Below are positions 25,380 to 34,148 of a DNA stretch of 64,000 nt, one piece after another. How positions within the stretch are numbered: the stretch's first letter is position 1; every line of letters begins with the position of its first letter. The notes beneath the pieces are model-generated. The model was not told where the DNA came from. It did not search any database and saw nothing but the letters and a program-made list of their open reading frames with translations. The position numbers and the translations under genes are program-made. Source of the stretch: Microbacterium enclense (GTDB lineage: Bacteria > Actinomycetota > Actinomycetes > Actinomycetales > Microbacteriaceae); NCBI GenBank assembly GCA_038182865.1, contig CP116226.1, forward strand, positions 1,116,001 through 1,180,000, given 5' to 3'.

Positions 25380-25760
25380 TCAGCTCTCGGGCCGGGACTC
25401 CTCGTGCGTGGACCCCGGGTTCTCGGTGCTGTGGTCCAGGTCGTCGACGTAGAGGTTCGCCTCGTCGGTCGTGCGGTTGCGGTACGCCGCCCGGCCCACC
25501 ATGTGCGCGGCGAGCGGCGCGGTGGCGAACTGGATGAGGACGATCGGGATGCCGAAGGCGAGCGCCTCCCACGACCGCAACGCCAGCTCGACGGCGACGA
25601 CGATCAACAGCACGCCCAGCACCTGGGGCTTCGTCGCCGCGTGCAGACGGGTGGGAACGTCGCGCCACCGCAGGAGGCCGATGGTCGCCGTCAGACAGAG
25701 GATGGCGCCGATGAGCACCAGCACGAGCGCGGCCGTGTCGAGGATCGATTCGAGGGTCAT
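25380..25760 (-). CDS. mnhG: Na+/H+ antiporter subunit G (Mrp)
   Basis: The 126-residue last subunit of the Mrp-type cation/proton antiporter has three helices. It carries the family segment GLLRWRDVPTRLHAATKPQVLGVLL. The C-terminal ~35 residues are polar and acidic. Its ATG overlaps the mnhF stop by 4 nt. It completes the operon A(B)-C-D-E-F-G, all on the minus strand. Confidence 0.92.
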   Translation of the reverse strand: MTLESILDTAALVLVLIGAILCLTATIGLLRWRDVPTRLHAATKPQVLGVLLIVVAVELALRSWEALAFGIPIVLIQFATAPLAAHMVGRAAYRNRTTDEANLYVDDLDHSTENPGSTHEESRPES

Positions 25761-26026
25761 CGCGGGTTCTCCCTCCGCGCGACGAAACGGGCGACGGCGA
25801 TCGACCCGAACACGCCCACCGCGGCGATGATGAGCATCGCCGGCAGCGACCGGGTGTGGTGGTTGATCACCATGTCGGCTCCGAGGATGCACACCACCTC
25901 GGTCAGCAGGACGTCGGCGGCCACGGCACGGTCGAGGATCGACGGACCGATGACCAGGCGGATGAGCGCGAGGACGGCGGCCGCGGCGAAGACGACGAGG
26001 ATGACGGCCACGAGGACGGTGGTCAC
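25757..26026 (-). CDS. mnhF: Na+/H+ antiporter subunit F (Mrp)
   Basis: The 89-residue subunit has three helices and the MnhF signatures RLVIGPSILDRAVAADVL and NHHTRSL. The GTG start at 26026 overlaps the mnhE stop (GTGA) and has GGAGG 8 nt upstream. It is a small membrane subunit needed for assembly of the Mrp complex. Confidence 0.92.
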   Translation of the reverse strand: MTTVLVAVILVVFAAAAVLALIRLVIGPSILDRAVAADVLLTEVVCILGADMVINHHTRSLPAMLIIAAVGVFGSIAVARFVARRENPR

Positions 26027-26637
26027 AGGGGGGTCCTCCCCTCTCTCGGCGATGCGGTGCCGTGGTGGGCGTCGGCCTCGGACTCGGCGATCTTCGCGCG
26101 GAGTTCCTGCAGCTCCTCCTTGGAGCCGACGGCCCGCGTGATGCGCGCCTCCCATCCGAGCACGACGCGGCGCTGGTGCTCGGCATCCGCGTCGCTTCGC
26201 ACCCCGATCGTGTGCAGATAGAGGGTACGGTTCTCGCGGTCGACGTCGACGATGAGCGACCCCGGGATGAGGGATGCCGTGACCGCGGTGTGCGCCATGA
26301 TCACGTCGTCGTCGACACGGAGCGGGACCGCGAGGATGGCCGCCCCCGGCTGGCGTCGGACGTCGAGGACCTGCCACGCCACGATCAGCGACCCGCGAAT
26401 CACGGCTCCGAGGAACGTGACGACGAAGACGAGGCCGTACCAGAGGTTGATGCGCCCCGACAGCTCCACGGGCGGGAGGCGGAAGACGCGCGTGACGAAG
26501 ACGGCGGCGGCGAGGCCCGTGAGGAAGGCGAGCCAGGTGAACTGGCCCCACAGCATCATCCACAGGGCGACGAGCCACACCAGGAAGGGCAGCTGGTGCA
26601 GGAAGAGCGACACCTGCGATCGACGCGACGGGCTCAT
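26023..26637 (-). CDS. mnhE: Na+/H+ antiporter subunit E (Mrp)
   Basis: The 204-residue subunit has two to three N-terminal helices and a soluble C-terminal domain. Family segments are WGQFTWLAFLTGLAAAVFVTRVF, LIVAWQVLDVRRQP and TASLIPGSLIVDVDRENRTLYLH. The C-terminal ~30 residues are charged and variable. It overlaps mnhD and mnhF by 4 nt each. Confidence 0.92.
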   Translation of the reverse strand: MSPSRRSQVSLFLHQLPFLVWLVALWMMLWGQFTWLAFLTGLAAAVFVTRVFRLPPVELSGRINLWYGLVFVVTFLGAVIRGSLIVAWQVLDVRRQPGAAILAVPLRVDDDVIMAHTAVTASLIPGSLIVDVDRENRTLYLHTIGVRSDADAEHQRRVVLGWEARITRAVGSKEELQELRAKIAESEADAHHGTASPREGRTPL

Positions 26638-28190
26638 TGCTGACCCGCCTGTTCCTGCACCTGCACGAGGCTGACGCCGTCGGTGATGGTGACGCCCGCC
26701 CGCAGACACATGTCGAGGAGAGGGCCGGCGAACACGGTCAGCGACACGGTCACGGCCACCATCCCCACCGTCGCCAGCGTCATGATCCGGGGGATGGTGC
26801 GCCGCTCGGTCGAGATCGTCGCCGCGGGCGCATTGCCGAGGTAGGCGATGCGCTCGAGCGTCTCGGTGGAGTCGTCGTTCTCGCGCCAGAACGAGAGGTT
26901 CCACGCGCGCATCAGGGCGTACAGCGTGAGGATCGAGGTCGCGATGCCGCCGACGATGAGCACCATCATCACGGGCGTGCCCACCTGGGCTGCCGCGTCG
27001 AACAGCGCGTACTTGCCGATGAAGCCCGAGAACGGCGGGAGTCCGCCCAGGTTGATGGCGGGGATGAAGTAGAGCACGGCGAGAAGGGGAGCCGCCCGCA
27101 TGAGCCCCTTCACCTTGAGGATCGAGGTGCTGCCCGCGCGGCGCTCGATGAGACCGACGGCGAGGAACAGGGTCGTCTGCACGATGATGTGGTGGACGAT
27201 GTAGTAGATCGTCGCGCCGACCGCGAGCGGCGTGTTGATCGCCAGCCCGAAGATCATGTAGCCGATGTGGCTGACGAGCGTGAACGACAGGATGCGCTTG
27301 AGCTCGGCCTGCGCGACCGCGCCGAGGATGCCGACGATCATCGTCGACAGTGCGACCATCATCAGCAGGAAGTTCAGGTCGTTCGCCACGAACAGCTGGG
27401 TCTCGGTACGGATGATCGCGTAGACGCCGACTTTCGTCAGCAGGCCCGCGAACACCGCCGTGACGGGGGCCGGAGCCGTCGGGTACGAGTCGGGCAGCCA
27501 GAACGACAGCGGGAACACGGCCGCCTTGATCGCGAACGCGAGCAGCAGCATGAGGTGAAGGATCGTCTGGGTGTCCTGCGGCAGCTGAGCCATCCGCTCG
27601 CTGATCTGCACCATGTTCACGGTGCCGAGGGCACCGTAGACCATGGCGATCGCGGCGAGGAAGAGGATCGACGACACGAGCGACACGACGATGTAGACGA
27701 CGCCCGTGCGGATACGCGACTCGGTGCCTCCGAGGGTGATCAGCACATACGAGGCGACGAGCAGGATCTCGAAGCCGACATAGAGGTTGAACAGGTCGCC
27801 CGCGATGAAGGCGTTGAAGATGCCGGCGCCCAGGATCAGGTAGGCCGGGTAGAAGATCGAGACCGGCGTGTCCTCGTCGTTGTCGGCCGCGCCCTGACCG
27901 ATCGAGAACAGCAGGACCGCGAGGAGCACGATGCTGGTGACCACCACCAGGAGGGCCGCGAGCACGTCGACGTAGAGCACGATGCCGAAGGGGATGTCCC
28001 AGCCGGCGATCGCGACGGCCAGGGGACCGTGGGTGTCGACCTCGACGAGGAGCACCGCACCGAGCACGAGCACCGCGGTGAGCGACGCCACCGACACCAC
28101 GATCTGCGTCTTCTTGCGGCGACCGAAGATGAGGTTGATGGCGGCGCCGATGAGCGGGATGCCGACGAGCAGGGGCACGAGTGCGCTCAC
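26634..28190 (-). CDS. mnhD: Na+/H+ antiporter subunit D (Mrp)
   Basis: The 518-residue subunit is a NuoM/NuoN-like proton channel with about 14 helices. It carries the essential Glu in LYVGFEILLVASYVL and the Lys of AIKAAVFPLSFWLPDSYP that line the proton path in this family. The GTG start overlaps the mnhC stop (GTGA). With MnhA it forms the ion-translocating core. Confidence 0.95.
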   Translation of the reverse strand: MSALVPLLVGIPLIGAAINLIFGRRKKTQIVVSVASLTAVLVLGAVLLVEVDTHGPLAVAIAGWDIPFGIVLYVDVLAALLVVVTSIVLLAVLLFSIGQGAADNDEDTPVSIFYPAYLILGAGIFNAFIAGDLFNLYVGFEILLVASYVLITLGGTESRIRTGVVYIVVSLVSSILFLAAIAMVYGALGTVNMVQISERMAQLPQDTQTILHLMLLLAFAIKAAVFPLSFWLPDSYPTAPAPVTAVFAGLLTKVGVYAIIRTETQLFVANDLNFLLMMVALSTMIVGILGAVAQAELKRILSFTLVSHIGYMIFGLAINTPLAVGATIYYIVHHIIVQTTLFLAVGLIERRAGSTSILKVKGLMRAAPLLAVLYFIPAINLGGLPPFSGFIGKYALFDAAAQVGTPVMMVLIVGGIATSILTLYALMRAWNLSFWRENDDSTETLERIAYLGNAPAATISTERRTIPRIMTLATVGMVAVTVSLTVFAGPLLDMCLRAGVTITDGVSLVQVQEQAGQQ

Positions 28191-28759
28191 GGGCGATCAC
28201 CGTCCTGGGTATCGCGGGTGTCGTTCTCGTCGTCGCGGCGCACGGCCACGCGATCGACGGGGGCGTCGTCGACGAGCTGCGAAAGGTCGCCCTGGTGCAA
28301 CACACGGATGGGCGACGCGACGTCGCCCACGAAGTCGGTCGTGACGTCGTCGTCGTCCGAGCGGGACTCCTCGTCCATGGCGTCCTCGGGCTCGTCCGCG
28401 GTGCGCGTGCGCAGCGCGATGTCGTCGGCGTCGTCGATGACGGTATCGGCCTGACCCAGCTGCCAGGAGCGGTAGATCAAAGCGAGCAGGAACGCGGAGA
28501 TCCCGAAGGTGATGACGATGGCGGTCAGGGTGAGGGCTTGCGGAAGGGCGTCGGACATCTCGGCGGAGTCCGTCTGCCCCCCGTCGTAGAACGGTGCCTT
28601 GCCCGGAACCCCCATCACGACGAGCAGCAGCAGATTGGCCGCGTTGCCGAGCAGGAGGAAGCCGATGAGCACGCGTGTCAGGCTGCGCTCGAGCATGGCG
28701 TACACGCCGCACGCGAAGAGGACCGCCATGACGATGACGAGGACGAGAGAGATGCTCAC
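28187..28759 (-). CDS. mnhC: Na+/H+ antiporter subunit C (Mrp), with long acidic tail
   Basis: The first ~115 residues are a NuoK-like three-helix subunit (MLERSLTRVLIGFLLLGNAANLLLL, ALPQALTLTAIVITFGISAF). A ~75-residue acidic C-terminal tail follows (for example DDADDIALRTRTADEPEDAM), which typical ~115-residue MnhC proteins lack. The GTG start overlaps the mnhA stop by 4 nt. Confidence 0.92.
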   Translation of the reverse strand: MSISLVLVIVMAVLFACGVYAMLERSLTRVLIGFLLLGNAANLLLLVVMGVPGKAPFYDGGQTDSAEMSDALPQALTLTAIVITFGISAFLLALIYRSWQLGQADTVIDDADDIALRTRTADEPEDAMDEESRSDDDDVTTDFVGDVASPIRVLHQGDLSQLVDDAPVDRVAVRRDDENDTRDTQDGDRP

Positions 28760-31683
28760 GAGGCCACCACCTCCGCGTCCTCGGGGTGCTGCGACTGACG
28801 GTCGACCTCGGCACCGAGGCTGCGGAGCACGTCGAGCACGAGACCGATGACCACGAGATAGACGCCCACGTCGAAGATCGTGCTGGTGACGAACTCCCAG
28901 TGCCCGATGAGCGGCAGCTCGCCTTCGAAGGTGAAGCTCTGCAGGGGCGCGAAGCCGAAGAACATCGGCACGAGCGCGCAGAGCACCGCGATCGCCATAC
29001 CCGCGCCCAGCAGACGACCGGCGTCGGTGGGCGCGGCGGCGCCCAGTTCCCACCGCCCGCCCGCGATGTAGCGCATGACCAGGCCCATACCCGCGACGAG
29101 ACCGCCGGCGAAGCCGCCGCCCGGCAGGTTGTGACCGGCGAACAGCAGGTACAGCGACACGATCATGATCGAGTGGAACAGCACCCGGATGATGATCTCG
29201 AGGAGGATCGAGCGGTTCTCCGGCTGCACCTTCGCGCCCGACACGAGCCACGCCCGGGGAGCGCCGCTCTCACCGACGCGCTGCGCCCGCACCCCGTCCT
29301 CGGTCTCGACGAGGGGGCGGCGACGCCCGAGGCCCGTGCGGCTGCGAGCCGTACCCGAACGCCGTGAGAGGTTGTCACTGCGGTCGGTGATGAAGACGAG
29401 GGATGCCACGCCCGTCGCTGCGAGCACGAGCACCGACAGCTCGCCCATCGTGTCCCATCCGCGCAGGTCCACCAGGGCGACGTTGACGACATTGCGCCCG
29501 TGCCCGATCTCGTACGCCAGGGGCGGCCACTCGAGCGAGACGGGGAGGTCTTGGCGCGCGCCCGTCGCGACGATCGCGACGAGGGCCATGGTGAGGCCGA
29601 CGCCGGCACCGAGGATCGCCCGGGCGATCGGCGCCACCGAGGCGTTCTGCTCCCCCATGCGGGCCGGCAGACGCCTCAGGACGAGAGCGAACACCACGAG
29701 CGTCACGGTCTCGATGAGCACCTGGGTGAGGGCGAGGTCGGGCGCCCCGCTGGTGGCGAACAGCACCACCATGCCGAGACCGGTCACCGACACCAACGCC
29801 ACGCCGGTGTAGCGCTTTCGGGCTCGCACGGCCAGGATGCCCGCGGCGATCATGAGCGGAGCCGAGAGAAGCTGCGCCGGAGACTGCCACGCGTCCAGCT
29901 GCGCGCGCCACTCGCTGGACGCGAGTAGGGCGGTGCCTTCGGCCACCACGAGCACCACGAAGATCGTGCCGACGTAGAACGGCAGCGAGCCGCGCTGGAA
30001 CCGGGCGGTCACCCATTCCGACGTGTGGTCGATGCCGCGCAGCGCGACGTTGTACGCGTCGTTCGCGGTGAACGGCAGCACGCGGCGCCGCTTGTGGAGC
30101 TGTGTCTTCCGGACGACCCAGAAGATCCCCGCGCCGAGGGCGAGCGTGCCGAGCGAGATGAACAGCGCCGGCTCGAGGCCGTGCCAGAGCGCGAGGTGGT
30201 ACGGGTACGCGGGGGCGGGGACTCCCGCGGTCGCCTCGGGCAGACCGTCGGCGTACGGAGCGAGCCAGTGATCGACGATCGGCGACAGCACGCCGAGGGC
30301 TAGAGACGCGGTGGCCAGCAGCACCGGGGCGGCGAGGAAGCCCAGGGGCGGGTCGGGCCACTCGGTCTTCTCGACGTCGCGCTTGGACCCGTACGCCCCC
30401 CACAGGAACCGGATGCCGTACGCCGCCGTCAACGCGGAGCCCAGCACGATCCCGATCAGGGCGACGATGCCCCATCCGGCTCCGGCCTCGGCCTCGTGCA
30501 GCAGCGCGGTGAGCGCCGTCTCTTTGGCGACGAAGCCGAGGGTGGGGATGACTCCGGCCATCGAGAAGACCGCGATGAACGTCGCCGTCGCCATGACGGG
30601 CGCCTGCCGGCCGAGCCCGGAGAGCTCGCCGATGTCTCGGGTGTTCAGCTGGCGGTCGATCACGCCGACGACGAGGAAGAGGCACGACTTGAACAGCGCG
30701 TGGCTCAGCAGCAGGGCGACGCCGGCGAGAGCGGCATCCCGGGTTCCGTAGCCGAGCATGACCGTGAGGAATCCGAGCTGGCTCACCGTGCCGAAGGCGA
30801 GGATGCGCTTGAGGTCGCGTTCGCGCAGAGCCTGGAAGCCGCCGAGCAGCATCGTGAAGACACCGAGCGTGATCAGCGTCGGCCGCCAGAACGGCGTTTC
30901 GGCGAACGCCGGTGACAGGCGGGCGATGAGGTAGATACCGGCCTTCACCATCGCCGCGGCGTGGAGGTAGGCACTGACCGGAGTCGGGGCAGCCATCGCG
31001 CCCGGGAGCCAGAAGTGGAACGGGAAGATCGCCGACTTGCTCAGGGCTCCGACGAGCAGCAGGAGCACGGCGATGTCGACGACGGTGCCGGTCGGCGGGT
31101 CGGCGAGGATCGTCGACAGGCTCGACGTGCCCGACTGCACCACGATCAGCACGACGCCGATCAGCATGACGAGCCCGCCCAGCGTGGTCACGAGGAGCGC
31201 CTGGAGGGCCGCACGACGGCTGGCCGCGCGGCCGTGGTAGTACCCGATGAGCAGGTACGACAGGACGCTCGTGACCTCCCACAGCATGATGAGCACGACG
31301 ATGTCGTCGGTGAGGACGAGTCCGTACATCGCACCCGCGAAGGCGAGGAGCACGGCCGAGAACTGCCCTACGCCCTGCGTCTTGCCGCGGAAGTACCAGC
31401 GGCAGTAGAGCATCACGAGAGCGCCGACGCCCGTGACGACGAGCGTGAGCAGCCAGCCCAGCACGTCCATGCGCATCGAGAGCGAGACGCCGAGCGCGGG
31501 GATCCAGCGGTATTCCTCGAAGGGAATGTCATCGGAGAAGACAGCGGGCGCCACCACGATCGCCTGCGCGAAGGCCAGGGCGGGGAGGATCGCCGCGAGA
31601 TAGAAGGCCCGTGCACCGATGCGGTTCACCAGCCAAGGCAGCAGGAGGGGAACCAGAGTGAACGCGCCGAGGAGTGCCAACAA
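28756..31683 (-). CDS. mnhA: Na+/H+ antiporter subunit A fused to subunit B (Mrp)
   Basis: The 975-residue protein is an MnhA (NuoL-like, residues ~1-780) fused to MnhB (residues ~815-960; RVLFHSIMIVSLYLLFAGHNLPGGGFAGGL), the usual actinobacterial form. Proton-path residues are visible as Glu136 in LIMLWEVTSVLSYLLIGYYH and Lys216 in LSKSAIFPFHFWLPGAM. It is the first gene of the operon, so all seven Mrp functions are present in six genes. The complex exports Na+ in exchange for H+ and supports growth at high salt or pH. The start is a TTG at 31683 with GAGGAGG 8 nt upstream; no ATG or GTG fits. Confidence 0.95.
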   Translation of the reverse strand: MLALLGAFTLVPLLLPWLVNRIGARAFYLAAILPALAFAQAIVVAPAVFSDDIPFEEYRWIPALGVSLSMRMDVLGWLLTLVVTGVGALVMLYCRWYFRGKTQGVGQFSAVLLAFAGAMYGLVLTDDIVVLIMLWEVTSVLSYLLIGYYHGRAASRRAALQALLVTTLGGLVMLIGVVLIVVQSGTSSLSTILADPPTGTVVDIAVLLLLVGALSKSAIFPFHFWLPGAMAAPTPVSAYLHAAAMVKAGIYLIARLSPAFAETPFWRPTLITLGVFTMLLGGFQALRERDLKRILAFGTVSQLGFLTVMLGYGTRDAALAGVALLLSHALFKSCLFLVVGVIDRQLNTRDIGELSGLGRQAPVMATATFIAVFSMAGVIPTLGFVAKETALTALLHEAEAGAGWGIVALIGIVLGSALTAAYGIRFLWGAYGSKRDVEKTEWPDPPLGFLAAPVLLATASLALGVLSPIVDHWLAPYADGLPEATAGVPAPAYPYHLALWHGLEPALFISLGTLALGAGIFWVVRKTQLHKRRRVLPFTANDAYNVALRGIDHTSEWVTARFQRGSLPFYVGTIFVVLVVAEGTALLASSEWRAQLDAWQSPAQLLSAPLMIAAGILAVRARKRYTGVALVSVTGLGMVVLFATSGAPDLALTQVLIETVTLVVFALVLRRLPARMGEQNASVAPIARAILGAGVGLTMALVAIVATGARQDLPVSLEWPPLAYEIGHGRNVVNVALVDLRGWDTMGELSVLVLAATGVASLVFITDRSDNLSRRSGTARSRTGLGRRRPLVETEDGVRAQRVGESGAPRAWLVSGAKVQPENRSILLEIIIRVLFHSIMIVSLYLLFAGHNLPGGGFAGGLVAGMGLVMRYIAGGRWELGAAAPTDAGRLLGAGMAIAVLCALVPMFFGFAPLQSFTFEGELPLIGHWEFVTSTIFDVGVYLVVIGLVLDVLRSLGAEVDRQSQHPEDAEVVAS

Positions 31684-31743
31684 GGTGGGGGCCTCCTCGG
31701 GGTCGACGGGCGCTCGGCCTCGGCTCTCGGGGTGTCTCCTCTT

Positions 31744-31749
31744 ATTCTA
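31744..31749 (-). promoter_or_regulatory. -10 box of the mnh operon
   Basis: On the minus strand this reads TAGAAT and places transcription start about 55 nt before the TTG of mnhA. It is the best -10 match between the LacI and mnhA genes. The -35 is weak. Confidence 0.45.
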
Positions 31750-31781
31750 CGCGGAGCATGAGTGTCCGCGCACCGCGAAGC

Positions 31782-32831
31782 TCATGTGCTACGCGGTGGA
31801 GCCGTCGTGGTCCCCTCGCGGAACGTGCACGCGAGGTCGAGACCGGAGGGCACATCGTCCTCCAGCATGGCGGCGACCGCCTCACCGGCGGCCCGGCCTT
31901 TCGCGGTCGCAGGCTGGACGAGCGTGGTCAACACGTGCGGGGCGAGACCGTCCACCACTACCCCGTCGAAGCCCGTGACGCTCACGTCCTGCGGCACCCG
32001 CAGACCCACCTCCTCGGCGGCGCGGATGACCCCCGCGGCGAGCAGGTCGCTCTGCGCGACCACGGCCGTCGGGCGGCGGGCGGCATCGGAGAAGAGCGTG
32101 CGCCCCGCGATCATCCCCTCGTCGATCGAGCTCGTCGCGGCGGCGAGCGCCGGGGCGTCGGGGAAGATCTGCCGCGCGCCGGCGAGCCGGTCGGCTGTGA
32201 CGTCGACGCGGACCTCGGCGTCGGCCGTGACCCATCCGCGGCGCCGCGCGGTATCGGTCGGCAGGGTCACGATCACCACGTCGCGATGACCGAGATCCGC
32301 GATGTGCTGAGCCGCCTCGCGCTGCGCCTCGGTGTTGTCGAGGAGCACCCGGGGGATGCCCTCGCCCGCGTCGCCCTCGATGACGACGACCGGGATGCCG
32401 CGGGCGCGGACGATCTCGAGCGACTCGCGCATGCGCGGGCTGCAGCCGATCAGCACGGCGGCGTCGATGGGGGCGGTGTGCAGCGAGGGCTCGCTCACCG
32501 TCTCCCCGTCGTCGCGGAGGAGCAGCAGCGCGGCGCCCAGCCGGGAGACGCCGTCGGCGAGGCCATCCATCATGTGGGTGGTGACGGGGTCGAGGAACGC
32601 GGTGCCGAGGTGCTGATCGAACACGACGCCGACGATGCCCGAGCGACCTCGCCGAAGCGACGCGGCGCGCGGGTCGGGTCCGGTGTAGCCGAGACGCTCG
32701 GCGGCGGCGATGACGCGAGCGCGCGTCGCCTGCGATGTGGGCGTCTTCCCACTGAACACCACCGACGCGGTCGACGCGGAGACGCCCGCCTCTCGGGCGA
32801 CGTCGCTGATGGTCGCGCGGCGCGTGCTCAC
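31782..32831 (-). CDS. LacI family transcriptional regulator
   Basis: The 349-residue regulator has a LacI headpiece (ATISDVAREAGVSASTASVVFSG, residues ~7-29) and a periplasmic-binding-protein-like ligand domain ending in the usual VPQDVSVTGFDG region. The GTG start follows TACGAT by 6 nt (leaderless). Two identical palindromes CGAATCGATTCG lie between it and the divergent MFS gene; operators with a central CG are typical for LacI members. It therefore probably represses both itself and the transporter. The ligand is unknown. Confidence 0.93.
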   Translation of the reverse strand: MSTRRATISDVAREAGVSASTASVVFSGKTPTSQATRARVIAAAERLGYTGPDPRAASLRRGRSGIVGVVFDQHLGTAFLDPVTTHMMDGLADGVSRLGAALLLLRDDGETVSEPSLHTAPIDAAVLIGCSPRMRESLEIVRARGIPVVVIEGDAGEGIPRVLLDNTEAQREAAQHIADLGHRDVVIVTLPTDTARRRGWVTADAEVRVDVTADRLAGARQIFPDAPALAAATSSIDEGMIAGRTLFSDAARRPTAVVAQSDLLAAGVIRAAEEVGLRVPQDVSVTGFDGVVVDGLAPHVLTTLVQPATAKGRAAGEAVAAMLEDDVPSGLDLACTFREGTTTAPPRST

Positions 32832-32863
32832 GTCGTGATCGTACCCTCGTCGCGCGCTGTTTC

Positions 32864-32875
32864 CGAATCGATTCG
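32864..32875. promoter_or_regulatory. LacI operator 1
   Basis: This is the perfect palindrome CGAATCGATTCG. It covers the -35 region of the lacI-like gene, whose -10 (TACGAT, minus strand) is at 32838-32843. Confidence 0.7.
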
Positions 32876-32883
32876 ATTCACGT

Positions 32884-32895
32884 CGAATCGATTCG
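32884..32895. promoter_or_regulatory. LacI operator 2
   Basis: This is a second, identical 12-bp palindrome, centred 20 bp from the first. It abuts the MFS gene -10 box (TAGGGT, 32897-32902), which is 7 nt before the ATG at 32910. Confidence 0.7.
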
Positions 32896-32909
32896 TTAGG
32901 GTGGCAGAC

Positions 32910-34148
32910 ATGGACACCACCTTGACGCGCTCGCAGCTCGTGCGCTGGCACATCGCGATCTGTGCGATCTTCCTCGCGAGCGGCCTGAGCATCTCGACCT
33001 GGGCATCGCGGGTCCCGGCGATCCGCGAGTCGCTCGGCATCGAGAACTCCGGCGTGGGCCTGCTGCTGCTCGGTATGGGCGTGGCATCCATCATCGGTCT
33101 CTCCGTGGCCCCCGCCGTCCTCGCTCGCGTCGGCGCCCGCACCGGCATCCTGGTCGCGCTCGTGTTGGTCGGCATCGGTCTCGCCGTGATCGGCTTCGGC
33201 ACCGACGGGCTGCAGCTGTTCGGCGTCGCCCTCGTGGGTCTCGCGCTGTTCGGCTTCGGCAACGGCGCGGTCGACGTGATGATGAACGTCGAGGGAGCGG
33301 CCCTCGAGAAGACGACGGGCCGCACGATCCTCCCCCTGCTGCACGCGTTCTTCAGCTTCGGCACCGTCATCGGAGCCGGCCTCGGATTCGTCGCGGTGAG
33401 CATGGGGATCCCCGTTCTCGCGCACTGCGTCGCGATGGGCATCGTGATCCTCGTGGTCGCCTTCGTCTCCGTCGCCAACCTCCCCGCGCGCGAGGCCGCG
33501 ATGGACGCGCCCGCGGCCGAGGAGCGCGCGCACTGGCGCGAGCGTCTGGCCACCTCGCTGCAGGCGTGGCGGGAGCCGCGCACCTACACGCTCGGCGTCA
33601 TCATGCTCGGTATGGCCTTCGCCGAGGGCAGCGCGAACGACTGGCTTCCGTCGGCCGTCGTGTACGGCCACGGTGCCCCCGAGGAGGCGGGGCCCGCGGT
33701 GCTGGCCGTCTTCTCCGTGGCGATGACGGTCGGTCGCCTCGCCGGAGGGCCGGTGGTCGATCGCCTCGGTCGAGTCGTGGTGCTGCGTGTGCTGGCAGCG
33801 ACGGCCGCGGCCGGACTCCTGCTCTTCATCGTCGCGCCGTTCGGACCGCTCGTCTTCATCGGCGCGGCCCTCTGGGGTCTCGGCGCCTCACTCGGCTTCC
33901 CGATCGGCATGTCGGCGGCGGCCGACGACCCTGCGAAGGCGGCGTCCCGCGTCGCCGCAGCGGCCACGATCGGGTACGTCGCCTTCCTGTGCGGTCCTCC
34001 GATCCTGGGCTGGATCGGCGACCACATCGGTCTGCTGCCGACGCTGTTCATCGTGGTCGGGTTGATCGTGGCATCCGGGCTCTTCTCGGGGGCCGCGAAG
34101 CCGCTCGTCACGGCCGACGCGGAGCCCGAGAAGGCGCCACGCGGCTAA
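32910..34148 (+). CDS. MFS transporter (YbjJ-like)
   Basis: The 412-residue transporter has about 12 helices. The first helix reads AICAIFLASGLSISTWASRVPAI, which with LGIENSGVGLLLLGMGVASI recalls the YbjJ / sugar-permease-like MFS group. A cytoplasmic loop lies near residues 195-225. The leaderless-type ATG at 32910 is favoured over the in-frame GTG at 32901. It is divergent from, and probably controlled by, the LacI regulator, so its substrate or a derivative is likely the inducer, plausibly a sugar. Confidence 0.85.
   Translation: MDTTLTRSQLVRWHIAICAIFLASGLSISTWASRVPAIRESLGIENSGVGLLLLGMGVASIIGLSVAPAVLARVGARTGILVALVLVGIGLAVIGFGTDGLQLFGVALVGLALFGFGNGAVDVMMNVEGAALEKTTGRTILPLLHAFFSFGTVIGAGLGFVAVSMGIPVLAHCVAMGIVILVVAFVSVANLPAREAAMDAPAAEERAHWRERLATSLQAWREPRTYTLGVIMLGMAFAEGSANDWLPSAVVYGHGAPEEAGPAVLAVFSVAMTVGRLAGGPVVDRLGRVVVLRVLAATAAAGLLLFIVAPFGPLVFIGAALWGLGASLGFPIGMSAAADDPAKAASRVAAAATIGYVAFLCGPPILGWIGDHIGLLPTLFIVVGLIVASGLFSGAAKPLVTADAEPEKAPRG

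Noticed and set aside
26637..28454. 605-codon plus-strand frame opposite mnhD/mnhC
   Set aside because: The translation is a His/Asp/Arg/Glu-rich shadow of the hydrophobic mnhD frame, with no start signal and no family features.
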